Positions 10,284 through 19,645 of a DNA stretch of 64,000 nt are shown here, piece by piece. The stretch lies in NCBI GenBank assembly GCA_019358895.1, contig JAHHIG010000018.1:1-64000 (forward strand). Reading direction: 5' to 3'. Every line of letters begins with the position of its first letter. Positions within the stretch are counted from its first letter, which is position 1. Both the position numbers and the translations under genes were made by a program. Source of the stretch: Tildeniella nuda ZEHNDER 1965/U140 (GTDB taxonomy: Bacteria; Cyanobacteriota; Cyanobacteriia; Leptolyngbyales; Leptolyngbyaceae). The notes beneath the pieces were generated by a model. The model was given only the letters and a program-made list of their open reading frames with translations. It had not been told where the DNA came from and did not search any database.

Positions 10284-10406
10284 GTGTGTGCGATCGCGCA
10301 ACTGGGTATTAGCTTCCACGATTGGCTTCAGTTAGCACCCCGGGAAACCAAGCCCGAAGGCTCCAACTTAATGTATATCATTCCCGCTGAACCGCTTTCA
10401 CTTTAA
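10284..10406 (+). pseudogene. Possible C-terminal remnant ORF (VCAIAQLGISFHDWLQLAPRETKPEGSNLMYIIPAEPLSL*)
   Basis: Open 40-codon frame with protein-like composition but no clear start or RBS. Confidence 0.25.
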
Positions 10407-10439
10407 GCTTTGAACCACTGCCTTTTAGGAGCTAGACCC

Positions 10440-10769
10440 ATGCCAAAAACAACCGTTTCAGCCGATGGGCAAATCATCATTCCAAAAGAAGTTTTGGATT
10501 TTCTCAAGCTTCAGGCTGGTGATGAAATCGACTTTCTGATTGAAGAGGATGGTAAAGTCATTGTTCAAAGTGCATCTAGCGACAGTCAGGATGATGATAA
10601 ATTACCTCCCAGATTGAAGGTTTTGCAGGAGAAACTACAGAGAGGTGAAAAGATTCATGTGCACGATCTCAAAGGTATGTTGCATCGAGAGGGCGATGAG
10701 CCGATGTCGATCGAAGCAATGGACGAACTCATGAAACAACACGTTGCGAGTAAAGTATTAGATCACTAA
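10440..10769 (+). CDS. AbrB/MazE-like (SpoVT-AbrB fold) antitoxin
   Basis: MPKTTVSADGQIIIPKEVLDFLKLQAGDEIDFLIEEDGKVIV; SD AGGAG upstream of the ATG. Confidence 0.85.
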   Translation: MPKTTVSADGQIIIPKEVLDFLKLQAGDEIDFLIEEDGKVIVQSASSDSQDDDKLPPRLKVLQEKLQRGEKIHVHDLKGMLHREGDEPMSIEAMDELMKQHVASKVLDH

Positions 10770-10775
10770 ATAGCT

Positions 10776-11180
10776 ATGAAGGGTGTCGATACAAATATTC
10801 TGGCTCGCTATTTTTCCGAAGATGATCTAGTGCAGCTAGAGCAAGCATCTCAGCTAATCGATCAGACTGCTCAAATGGGAGATTATCTGCTTGTCAATAC
10901 CATTGTTCTCTGTGAATTGGTTTGGACTTTGGAATCGCGGTATAAGTATAAAAAATGTCCGCTCATCATCGTAATTGAATCGTTATTGGATACAGAAGTC
11001 TTTGTGTTTGAGGATAGGCGAGCGATCGAGCAAGCCTTGGATACTTACAGAATGAGCAAAGCTGGTTTTGCTGATTGCCTTATTAATCGAATCAATCAAG
11101 ATTTAGGTTCTACAGAAACTTATACATTTGATCGAACGACTGAAGGGTTGGATGGATTTACTGTACTTGTGGGGACTTGA
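10776..11180 (+). CDS. vapC: PIN-domain VapC-type toxin (putative RNase)
   Basis: GVDTNILARYF, CELVWTLE, AGFADCLI, TFDRTTEGLDGF acidic PIN motifs; starts 6 bp after the antitoxin stop. Confidence 0.85.
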   Translation: MKGVDTNILARYFSEDDLVQLEQASQLIDQTAQMGDYLLVNTIVLCELVWTLESRYKYKKCPLIIVIESLLDTEVFVFEDRRAIEQALDTYRMSKAGFADCLINRINQDLGSTETYTFDRTTEGLDGFTVLVGT

Positions 11181-11185
11181 GAGAA

Positions 11186-11296
11186 ATGGTCAAAATTATT
11201 AGTCGTCAAGCGTTAGGAACCCAGCCTGTTTTTGACATTGGGGTGTCATCCGACGACCATAACTTTCTGTTGGCAAATGGGTTGATTGCCTCCAAT
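11186..11296 (+). other. Split DnaE intein, C-terminal fragment (IntC, 37 aa)
   Basis: Ends in Asn (AAT 11294-11296) followed by +1 Cys (TGT 11297). Confidence 0.95.
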
Positions 11297-12526
11297 TGTT
11301 TCAACAAATCGCACTCGACGGCGTATGGGTATGTAACCTATCAAACGGCGTATCTCAAGGCAAACTATCCGATCGAATACATGGCGGCGCTGTTGACAAC
11401 GAACAGTGGCGATCAGGATAAAGTGCAGCGGTATATTGCCTCCTGTATGGCGATGAATATTCGCGTGGAGCCACCGGATGTGAACCGATCGGGCATCGAT
11501 TTCACCCCCTTAGAAGACCGTATTTTGTTCGGCTTAGGCGGTGTGCGAAATGTGGGGATGGGACCGATCGAATCCCTCCTTTCCGCTCGTGAAGAAGGTC
11601 CGTTCAAGTCATTAGCGGATCTGTGCGATCGCGTTGATTCTCGTACCGTGAACCGTCGTGCCCTGGAAGCATTGATCTACTGTGGGGCGTTTGACACGAT
11701 CGCACCCAACCGTCAGCAGCTCATCAAAGATTTGGATCTAGTGATTGATTGGGCACAGTCTCGCGCCAAAGATCGCGCCAGTGGACAGGGGAATCTGTTT
11801 GATTTGTTTAGCAGCACAGCGATCAAAGAAGCCCCTGCGAGCTTTGAAACGGCTCCCAAAGCGCCACCCACACCAGATTTTCCTCAACAAGAAAAGCTAC
11901 GTTTGGAGAAAGAAATTCTGGGCTTTTACATTTCCGATCACCCACTGAAAGCCTTGCGAGAATCGGCGCGGGTGCTGGCTCCCATCAGCTTAAGCGATCT
12001 CAACGACTATAAAGAAGGGACGAGTATTAGCGCGATCGTCATGCTCACCAGCGTTAAACCCGTCGTCACGAAAAAGGGCGATCGCATGGCAATCATTCAG
12101 ATTGAAGATTTGACGGGACACACAGAAGCGGTCGTCTTTCCCAAGTCCTATGAGCGCATCCATCAACACATTCTGGCGGATGCACGACTGATGGTGTGGG
12201 GCAAGGTCGATCGCCGCGACGAACAGGTGCAGTTCATCATTGACGATGCCGAGCCGATCGAGTCTGTTCGGATGGTGATGGTAGAACTTGATCCCACGCT
12301 TGCCAGTGACATTGAGCAACAGCATCGATTACGCACTGTTCTGCTGCAACAGCGAGGCGAGGATGATAAAGCAAAAGTGTCTGTAGTGGCGATCGTTAGT
12401 GCTCAAGACAAGCGCCACTTTGTCCGCTTTGGTCCACAGTTTCGAGTGCAGGACGATCAAGCAGCGATGAATGCGCTCACAAAAGCGGGTTTTCAGGCAC
12501 GCGTCTCATCGTTAGCAACCGCCTAG
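11186..12526 (+). CDS. dnaE-C: Split DnaE intein IntC fused to DNA polymerase III alpha subunit, C-terminal half
   Basis: MVKIISRQALGTQPVFDIGVSSDDHNFLLANGLIASN|CFNKSHSTAYGYVTYQTAYLKANYP; OB-fold region follows. Confidence 0.96.
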   Translation: MVKIISRQALGTQPVFDIGVSSDDHNFLLANGLIASNCFNKSHSTAYGYVTYQTAYLKANYPIEYMAALLTTNSGDQDKVQRYIASCMAMNIRVEPPDVNRSGIDFTPLEDRILFGLGGVRNVGMGPIESLLSAREEGPFKSLADLCDRVDSRTVNRRALEALIYCGAFDTIAPNRQQLIKDLDLVIDWAQSRAKDRASGQGNLFDLFSSTAIKEAPASFETAPKAPPTPDFPQQEKLRLEKEILGFYISDHPLKALRESARVLAPISLSDLNDYKEGTSISAIVMLTSVKPVVTKKGDRMAIIQIEDLTGHTEAVVFPKSYERIHQHILADARLMVWGKVDRRDEQVQFIIDDAEPIESVRMVMVELDPTLASDIEQQHRLRTVLLQQRGEDDKAKVSVVAIVSAQDKRHFVRFGPQFRVQDDQAAMNALTKAGFQARVSSLATA

Positions 12527-12856
12527 GGCGCGTCATCAATTAGCTCCAAAACCCTGCGGTATCACCATAATCGCGCCCGCCCCAACACACCAGGCTAGGG
12601 GCTGGAACCCTTGCTGCAAGTCATGTGTAGTTGTAAGTGATGATAGCCCCTAGTGATCGCTTGTTTTAAGTTTCCACATTTGTGCCACATCAGCAAACTG
12701 CCGTAATACACGCTGGTTCCAGTGAGGCGATCGAGTCCCAGCACCTTACTTCTCCGTTTGTCACGCGCTCTACAAAATTCTTGAATTAAAAGTTTCTAGA
12801 GGATGAGAGATTCGCAAGCATAGGCAGTATATTGGCTCCAGTAGTTACCTTACCCC

Positions 12857-15800
12857 TTGCAAATGACGCATTTGCCAAGTCCGGGAAGCGATCCCGGTTC
12901 AAACTCTAACAGGCGCTCACGGTTACGTTTGTTGAGGCGAGTCGGTCTTCCGATCGGTATCGTAGCCCTAGCTGGAGTGGCGGCTGGTGCCTGGTATGGA
13001 TGGGTCTTTGTTAACGAAAAGCTGGCTCCGCTGGTGGAGTCCAATCTGAGTGAATCGCTGAAACGTCCAGTGAAGTTGGGCAAAGTAGAACGCTTTTCGC
13101 TCACTAGCCTACGCTTTGGTGCCTCATCTGTACCTGCGACAGCAACTGATTCCGATCGTGCCACCGTTCAAGCGGTTGATGTGGCGTTCAACCCCATTCG
13201 GTTATTGCTCACGCGCAATTTGAACCTGGATATTACGCTGGACAAGCCAGACCTTTATCTAGAGCAAGCACCGGATGGCAACTGGATCTCTGTGCAGATC
13301 TCGGATGAGGAACAGAAGGGACCCGTTAGAACCGAGCTACAGGCGATTCGCTTTAAAGACGCTAAAGCCGTGCTGGTAGCTGCGGGCAAAACGGGTGGCA
13401 AAGCAGCTCCTGTAAGGCTTTCGCAGCTTAACGGTAGCGCCAACTTTTTTGACCAGAATCAACGCATCACGTATGCACTGGCAGGACAATCGGACACGGG
13501 CGGTAGCTTAAAGATCAACGGCGAAACGCTGCGATCGCAGTCCCAAACCAACCTGCAAGTCCAGGGACAAAACTTTGCCCTGGCAGAGATCGATCGCCTC
13601 GTCAAACTCCCGGTCAACCTGCCAGCCGGACGCGCAAACGGCAACATCGGTGTGCAGTTTCGCCCCAATCAGAAAAGCCCTTATCTGACAGGCACCGCAA
13701 CCTTTACAGGCGCAACGCTGGCGATCCCCAAAGTGCCGTATACATTCACCCAGGCGAAGGGCGGACTCCAACTGCAAGGGACACTACTCACGCTTGAGAA
13801 CACCGAAACACTCTTTGGTAAGGGTAAAATTCCTGTACAGGCGAACGGCACGCTTGATTTTGATAAGGGCTTTAATCTGACGGCGAAGGTGAAGGCAGTC
13901 AGCCTTACTCAACTGTTCAATACCTTTCAGTTAAAGCTGCCTGTGCCAGCAACGGGCGAAGTGATGGCAGACCTGAAGGTAACGGGTGCAACGCAAAAGC
14001 CTGTCATCACTGGCGTTGCCCGTAACACAAAACCGGGTAAGGTCGATCGCGTTGACCTCAGCCAATATAGCGCCAAATTCCAACTGAATACGGCAACGTT
14101 AGCGCTGGCAATTCCTGCTATTCAGGCAACCCCTGCTGCTGGCGGACTGGTGACGGGTACGGGACAGGTCAAACTCAATAACCCGGTACAGTTGGCGTTC
14201 AACATCCAGGCAAAAGACGTTCCCGGAGAGCCGATCGCCAGCGCCTACAATAGCGGCAATACGTTACCCATTGCGATCGGGCGCGTCAGTGCTCAAGCAG
14301 TCGTCAGAGGCACGGCAACCAATCCTCGTACCTTTGTCCGTTGGCAGGCACCTGAGGCACAATACGCTGGCTCTGGCGAAATTGCGATCGCCAATGGCGT
14401 AATCGCGCTTCAAAACACCAACCTGGCTGTAGCAGGCGGTACTGTCAGCGCCCAGGCACAGGCAAAAGCAGGACGCTGGCAGGCATTGGTCACAGGTTCC
14501 AACGTTCAGCTCAATCGCTTTTCTAAAGATCTACGGGGGTTGTTTAGCGGAGCGATCGCGCTGTCTGGTTCGCTATCCAACTTTAGCCCAGCCAGCGTAC
14601 GTGCTCAGGGGCAGGCACGTCTATCGCAAGGCATTTCGGTCATTGCAGCGCCGCTTGATGCCCAGTTTGCTTGGGATGGGCAAAAGATCGTTCTGCAAAA
14701 AGCCACTGCTCCCGGTTTTAGCGCGAACGGTGCCATCTTTGCGCGGTTGACGGGTACGCCAGCGATCACTAATCTAGATTTAAACGTTCGCACGAATAAC
14801 TACAGCTTGCAGGCGATCGCACTCCCCATTCCCCAAAGTGTTGATTACTCTGGGCGGGTAGATTTTGCCGGACGGTTGACAGGCACCCCTACAAACCCGA
14901 ACATCAATGGTGGAGTGACGCTGCGACAGTTTGTACTGAATGGCACGGCGTTTGAACCCCTGCTGAGCGGCAATCTGCGTGTAGCAAGGGGCGTGAATTT
15001 GAACCTGACAGGGCAGCAAGACCGCATTGCCCTCACGCTCGGTCCCACCTATCAGATTGTTGCCTTCAATATTCAGCGCGGTGAGGCGATTGCAACAGGC
15101 AGAACTCAGGGTGATTTACTGCTGGTAGACGCGAAAAAGTTTCCGCTTTCGTTTCTCAACACACCTGCAACAGCCGCCTTTTTCCCGCTGTCAGGTGAGC
15201 TAAACGGTACCGTTGCGCTGAGCTTGAGCAGGCTGCGATCGGGCGATTTGAGCCAGCTGAGCGCCAATGGACAATTGACTATCACCCAGCCGACGATCGG
15301 TACCTATCGAGCCGATCAATTTGGTGGGCGCGTTAGCCTGACCAATGGTGTCGCAACCCTTAGTGGCGCTGAGCTACGACGGGGTCAAAGCGTCTTTCAA
15401 CTGGATGCAAGTGCCAAAATCACTGGTTCAGACCCTCAGGTTCAAGCACAGTTAAATATTCCTCAAGGACAGCTTCAGGACGTGCTGGAGTTACTCCAGT
15501 TCTTCAACCTGTCTGACTTCTCGCGGGGTGCCACCTTGCCGTCATATGGCAGTGCCGCTGACCTTGAAACGGTGCCTGTTGAGTTCTCCCGCACGACGCT
15601 ACTGAATCAAATCCGCCGCCTTGCAGAAATTCAAACCTTGAAAGAGCAGGCAGAAGCCCGTCAGCAGGCATCACCCTTACCAGAACTCCGCGAATTAAAA
15701 GGGGCGTTTAACGGCACAATCAACGCCTCTGGCTCGTTGCGGACTGGCATTAGTGCTAACTTCAACCTGCGTGGACAGGACTGGCAGTGGGGTAGCGCCC

Positions 15801-17695
15801 TCTCAGCAAAACGAGTTGTAGCAAGAGGCAACTTCGAGAAAGGGATCCTGACGCTGCTGCCATTGCGCTTCCAATCAGACCAGTCACTGGTCGCCTTTTC
15901 GGGACAAATCGGCGGTGCCACACAGTCAGGGCAATTGCGTGTGGAAAACATTCCGGTCGATCGCATAACAGAATTGTTTACCCTACCGATCGACGTGCAG
16001 GGCAACCTAAATGCTACCGCGACCATATCGGGTAGCCAGAACAACCCTCAGGTAATTGGGCTACTCAGCCTGGATAACGGCGTACTGAATGGTACCGATG
16101 TCCAGCAGGCGCAAGGTAATTTTGGCTATAGTAATGCCCGTCTCAATTTTGGCAGTCGGCTGTTACTGAGCGGCACCGAACCAGTCACGCTGTCTGGCAG
16201 CATTCCCCAAAAACTGCCGTTTGCGTCCGTCGAGCCAGCTAGCGATCAAATTCGACTGAGCGTCAATGTCAAAAACGAAGGACTGGCGCTGCTGAACCTG
16301 CTGAACAACCAGGTTGCCTGGATCGATGGCAAAGGGCAGGTAACTGCCGAAGTGCAGGGCACGCTCCGGCAACCGATCGCCACTGGCACTGCCAGCGTCG
16401 AAAATGCCACACTGCAAGCAAGAGCACTCCCCGAACCACTTGAGGGCGTGACAGGTACGATTCGCTTCGACCGCGATCGCCTGCGGGTAGACAACATCAG
16501 CGGTCAATTTACACGCGGCGATGTCACGGCAGCGGGCGTTCTGCCAATTTTTGCTGCCTTTTCTTCAAGCGACCCCGACCAGCAAACACCCCTTAACGTC
16601 TCTCTCAACAAGGTGGGGATCAACCTGAAAGGGCTGTATCAGGGTGGAGTCGGCGGCGACGTGCAGATTACAGGTACGGCGCTCAATCCTATCATTGGCG
16701 GCACGATTCAACTCTCAGACGGACAGGTGCTGTTGGCAGGTTCAGAAGGCGGCACCAACGCTAACACTGGTGGCACCAGTACCAGCAATGGCGGCACAGG
16801 AACCAATGGCAACCCAACACCTTCGCTCGGCAGTGCCTCTAATGTCATTACCTTTAACCAACTGCGGATTGCGCTGGGCGATCGCGTTCAGGTCGTCAAT
16901 GCTCCGCTGCTAAGTTTCGTTGCCACCGGAGATCTGACCATCAACGGCACCCTGGATGACCTCAAACCAAAAGGACTGATTAGCCTCAAATCTGGTCAGG
17001 TCAATCTCTTCACGACTCAATTTACCCTGGCTCGTGGCTATCCCCAAACCGCTGAATTTGTTGAGAACCAGGGGCTGGATCCAAACCTGAACGTGCGCCT
17101 CATTACGTCTGTGGCAGAAGTAACCAATAGCCGCTTGCCTGCATCAACGCTGTCGTCTGAAATCAATGACTCAACGATCACAGCCTCTGCCTACGGCTCC
17201 TTGCAAACCGTTCGCATTCAGGCACAAGTGCAGGGACCTGCCAGTCGGCTCTCTGACAACCTCAAGCTCACCAGTAGCCCCTCTCGCAGTGAAACCGAGA
17301 TTGTGTCTCTATTAGGCGCTGGTTTCGTCAGTACGTTAGGGCGGGGCGATACTGCCTTGGGCATTGCGAATCTGGCTGGCTCTGCACTGCTGAGCAACAT
17401 CCAGGGCATTATTGGTAATGCGCTTGGACTCAGCGAATTTCGCCTTTTTCCTACGGTGACTCGCCCGGATCGAGCGCGTGATACCAGCGGCGGTAGTTCC
17501 GCTCTTGGTTTAGGGGCAGAAGCGGCGATCGACATCACCCCAAGCATTTCGCTCTCGGCACTCAGAATCTTAACCTCAAACCAACCCACTCAGTTTGGTA
17601 TTCGCTATCGTTTCAATGACCAACTGCTACTGCGCGGTTCCAGCGATTTTTCTGGCGATAGCCGTGCTGTCGTCGAGTACGAAACGAGGTTTTAG
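12857..17695 (+). CDS. Translocation/assembly module TamB (DUF490) domain protein
   Basis: 1612 aa, N-terminal TM, repetitive beta-rich AsmA/TamB-like sequence, C-terminal SETEIVSLLGAGF...FGIRYRFNDQLLLRGSSDF...VEYETRF. Confidence 0.85.
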   Translation: MQMTHLPSPGSDPGSNSNRRSRLRLLRRVGLPIGIVALAGVAAGAWYGWVFVNEKLAPLVESNLSESLKRPVKLGKVERFSLTSLRFGASSVPATATDSDRATVQAVDVAFNPIRLLLTRNLNLDITLDKPDLYLEQAPDGNWISVQISDEEQKGPVRTELQAIRFKDAKAVLVAAGKTGGKAAPVRLSQLNGSANFFDQNQRITYALAGQSDTGGSLKINGETLRSQSQTNLQVQGQNFALAEIDRLVKLPVNLPAGRANGNIGVQFRPNQKSPYLTGTATFTGATLAIPKVPYTFTQAKGGLQLQGTLLTLENTETLFGKGKIPVQANGTLDFDKGFNLTAKVKAVSLTQLFNTFQLKLPVPATGEVMADLKVTGATQKPVITGVARNTKPGKVDRVDLSQYSAKFQLNTATLALAIPAIQATPAAGGLVTGTGQVKLNNPVQLAFNIQAKDVPGEPIASAYNSGNTLPIAIGRVSAQAVVRGTATNPRTFVRWQAPEAQYAGSGEIAIANGVIALQNTNLAVAGGTVSAQAQAKAGRWQALVTGSNVQLNRFSKDLRGLFSGAIALSGSLSNFSPASVRAQGQARLSQGISVIAAPLDAQFAWDGQKIVLQKATAPGFSANGAIFARLTGTPAITNLDLNVRTNNYSLQAIALPIPQSVDYSGRVDFAGRLTGTPTNPNINGGVTLRQFVLNGTAFEPLLSGNLRVARGVNLNLTGQQDRIALTLGPTYQIVAFNIQRGEAIATGRTQGDLLLVDAKKFPLSFLNTPATAAFFPLSGELNGTVALSLSRLRSGDLSQLSANGQLTITQPTIGTYRADQFGGRVSLTNGVATLSGAELRRGQSVFQLDASAKITGSDPQVQAQLNIPQGQLQDVLELLQFFNLSDFSRGATLPSYGSAADLETVPVEFSRTTLLNQIRRLAEIQTLKEQAEARQQASPLPELRELKGAFNGTINASGSLRTGISANFNLRGQDWQWGSALSAKRVVARGNFEKGILTLLPLRFQSDQSLVAFSGQIGGATQSGQLRVENIPVDRITELFTLPIDVQGNLNATATISGSQNNPQVIGLLSLDNGVLNGTDVQQAQGNFGYSNARLNFGSRLLLSGTEPVTLSGSIPQKLPFASVEPASDQIRLSVNVKNEGLALLNLLNNQVAWIDGKGQVTAEVQGTLRQPIATGTASVENATLQARALPEPLEGVTGTIRFDRDRLRVDNISGQFTRGDVTAAGVLPIFAAFSSSDPDQQTPLNVSLNKVGINLKGLYQGGVGGDVQITGTALNPIIGGTIQLSDGQVLLAGSEGGTNANTGGTSTSNGGTGTNGNPTPSLGSASNVITFNQLRIALGDRVQVVNAPLLSFVATGDLTINGTLDDLKPKGLISLKSGQVNLFTTQFTLARGYPQTAEFVENQGLDPNLNVRLITSVAEVTNSRLPASTLSSEINDSTITASAYGSLQTVRIQAQVQGPASRLSDNLKLTSSPSRSETEIVSLLGAGFVSTLGRGDTALGIANLAGSALLSNIQGIIGNALGLSEFRLFPTVTRPDRARDTSGGSSALGLGAEAAIDITPSISLSALRILTSNQPTQFGIRYRFNDQLLLRGSSDFSGDSRAVVEYETRF

Positions 17696-17754
17696 GTCAA
17701 CAAGTAAGTGGCATTCGAGGTTTGAACCGTGTAGAGGTATAACGAAACGCGTTG

Positions 17755-18513
17755 CTATAGAAAGAGCGCTTGCCGATGTGCCATCACCTGAGTTGGTTCA
17801 ATCTCGGTAACGGCTTCATCCAGCGGCAGCATCCGCACACAGCGTTGGAAGACATTCGCTTGATAAACGCGGCGATTGGTCATGTCAACGCCTGTTAGCC
17901 AACCACTTTTAGGATGATAAGCGCCAGTATCAATATCTAGCCAGCCATGCCCACGAGCGAGTTCACCAGGAGCCACGTTGGGCAGCGTAAAGGTAATCGT
18001 ATGCCCCGTAATGATAAGCTTGTCCGCAAAATAAGGTTTCGGGCTGCTGTGAAACTCGTCGCGAATCCAGCAAAACTCTTGCGTTGTTTGTGCTTGAATT
18101 GGCAACCCGGGATGAACACCTGCATGAACCAGCCACAGATCGCCCAAGTCGATGTATGTGGGCAGCGTTCTCATCCAATCAACATGGTCGGCTCGAATTC
18201 CAGCATCACCGTAGCTGGCAACAGTTGCCCGTCCGCCGCTGTAGAGCCACGCTTGTAGAGCAGGGTGAAACGCATGTCCATGCGGAAAAGCATCAACCAA
18301 AAGTTGCTCATGATTGCCCAGCAGGCAATGATAGCCATGCTGCTGTACCAGATTGACGACGTTGGCACTATCAGGACCACGATCGATCAAATCTCCGAGG
18401 AAATAAACCTGATCAGCCTCACCTGGTGCGATCGCATCCAGCAATGTCATCAAACCTTCGTAGTGACCATGCACATCGCCAATGATGATTCGACGATGAT
18501 TAGTTTCACTCAT
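17755..18513 (-). CDS. Metallophosphoesterase (serine/threonine phosphatase-like)
   Basis: IIIGDVHGHYEGLMTLLDAI, FLGDLIDRGPDSANV, LLGNHEQLL. Confidence 0.9.
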   Translation of the reverse strand: MSETNHRRIIIGDVHGHYEGLMTLLDAIAPGEADQVYFLGDLIDRGPDSANVVNLVQQHGYHCLLGNHEQLLVDAFPHGHAFHPALQAWLYSGGRATVASYGDAGIRADHVDWMRTLPTYIDLGDLWLVHAGVHPGLPIQAQTTQEFCWIRDEFHSSPKPYFADKLIITGHTITFTLPNVAPGELARGHGWLDIDTGAYHPKSGWLTGVDMTNRRVYQANVFQRCVRMLPLDEAVTEIEPTQVMAHRQALFL

Positions 18514-18763
18514 GCGATCGCCTTCTCTGTAATCTTACTTAAGCTCAAACCACGCCGCACTCGTGAACGTTGCGGACATCAGACAGTTGGTTGAACACGC
18601 TGATGTGAAGTCGATTTGAATCAGGTGATTTGAATCACTAGGTTCATTATGCCCTGTTTTTTTTGCCAGTTTCCACACTCACCTTAAAGCTTACATTTCC
18701 TACCCAGAAGTTTACTCAACCTTCACTGATCTGTTTGAGCACACTCTGTTTAAGCACAAGGGT

Positions 18764-19489
18764 TTATTGCCCTAAAGCCCTGAGGAACCGTTGCATTTCT
18801 TCTAGAACACTTCGCTTGGGTGCTGCTTGCGCTCCGCCAACTTGAAGCAACAGTTCTTCTAGCCTTTCTGAGTTTGGCTTCGACAACTCTTCTGCCGCTA
18901 ACGTGTAGGTCTGATTCGACTCCAGCCAAACTTGCCAGGGCGAGGGGTAACACCGCAGCAGCGCAGCCTGATCAAGCGGTCGCACGTAGTAGCAAGGCTC
19001 AAAGGTGCTGAGGAAGCGTTCGCGGATTTTGCGTGCGGCGTAACCAATACCAACGGTGCCAATATCTTCTAAACGAGGAGTCAAGAGGATAACTGGGCGC
19101 TCTCCAGCGGCTAGACAAATCTGTTCAACTGGCGACACTTCTACTGACGAGGGCGCGACGAAGAGAAACATCTGGTCGTCGGGGCTAACCAGTTCTTCGA
19201 CGGGTGTTGTTTGCCTCGCACCAGCGACATCCAGGCTGCAAATTGGATGAGGTATTGATCCCCAGTCACGTCTGGCTAGCGCGGCGGCTCCAGCGTCGGT
19301 AAAAAATACTTTTAGCGTTGCGCCCATGTCGCTAAAGATAGATAGGTATTGAAAGGCGATCGGCGTTGGCTTTAGCTCTGGTAGTAATAAGTCGATTTGG
19401 AGGCGCGTATAGCCAGCCGCGATCGCTGCCTGAGTAGCGCTTTGTGCCTGCGCGATCGCGTCTTCTAGCGTTTGAGGAAATTCAACCAT
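18764..19489 (-). CDS. DUF1995-family protein
   Basis: MVEFPQTLEDAIAQAQSATQAAIAAGYTRLQIDLLLPELK; likely start at 19489 rather than the longest ORF. Confidence 0.75.
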   Translation of the reverse strand: MVEFPQTLEDAIAQAQSATQAAIAAGYTRLQIDLLLPELKPTPIAFQYLSIFSDMGATLKVFFTDAGAAALARRDWGSIPHPICSLDVAGARQTTPVEELVSPDDQMFLFVAPSSVEVSPVEQICLAAGERPVILLTPRLEDIGTVGIGYAARKIRERFLSTFEPCYYVRPLDQAALLRCYPSPWQVWLESNQTYTLAAEELSKPNSERLEELLLQVGGAQAAPKRSVLEEMQRFLRALGQ

Positions 19490-19645
19490 AGAGGGTAGTA
19501 GCGAGGGGTAACGGATAAAGGCTGAGCGCTCATCGCTCATGTACCTGATCCTAAGTCTATGGGGTTGCCTCACTTAAGGAAAAGAACTCAGCGTTGTCGT
19601 CTTCAATCTACCCTTGAATTGTTTTGACTCGCTCTCCCTCAGGTT

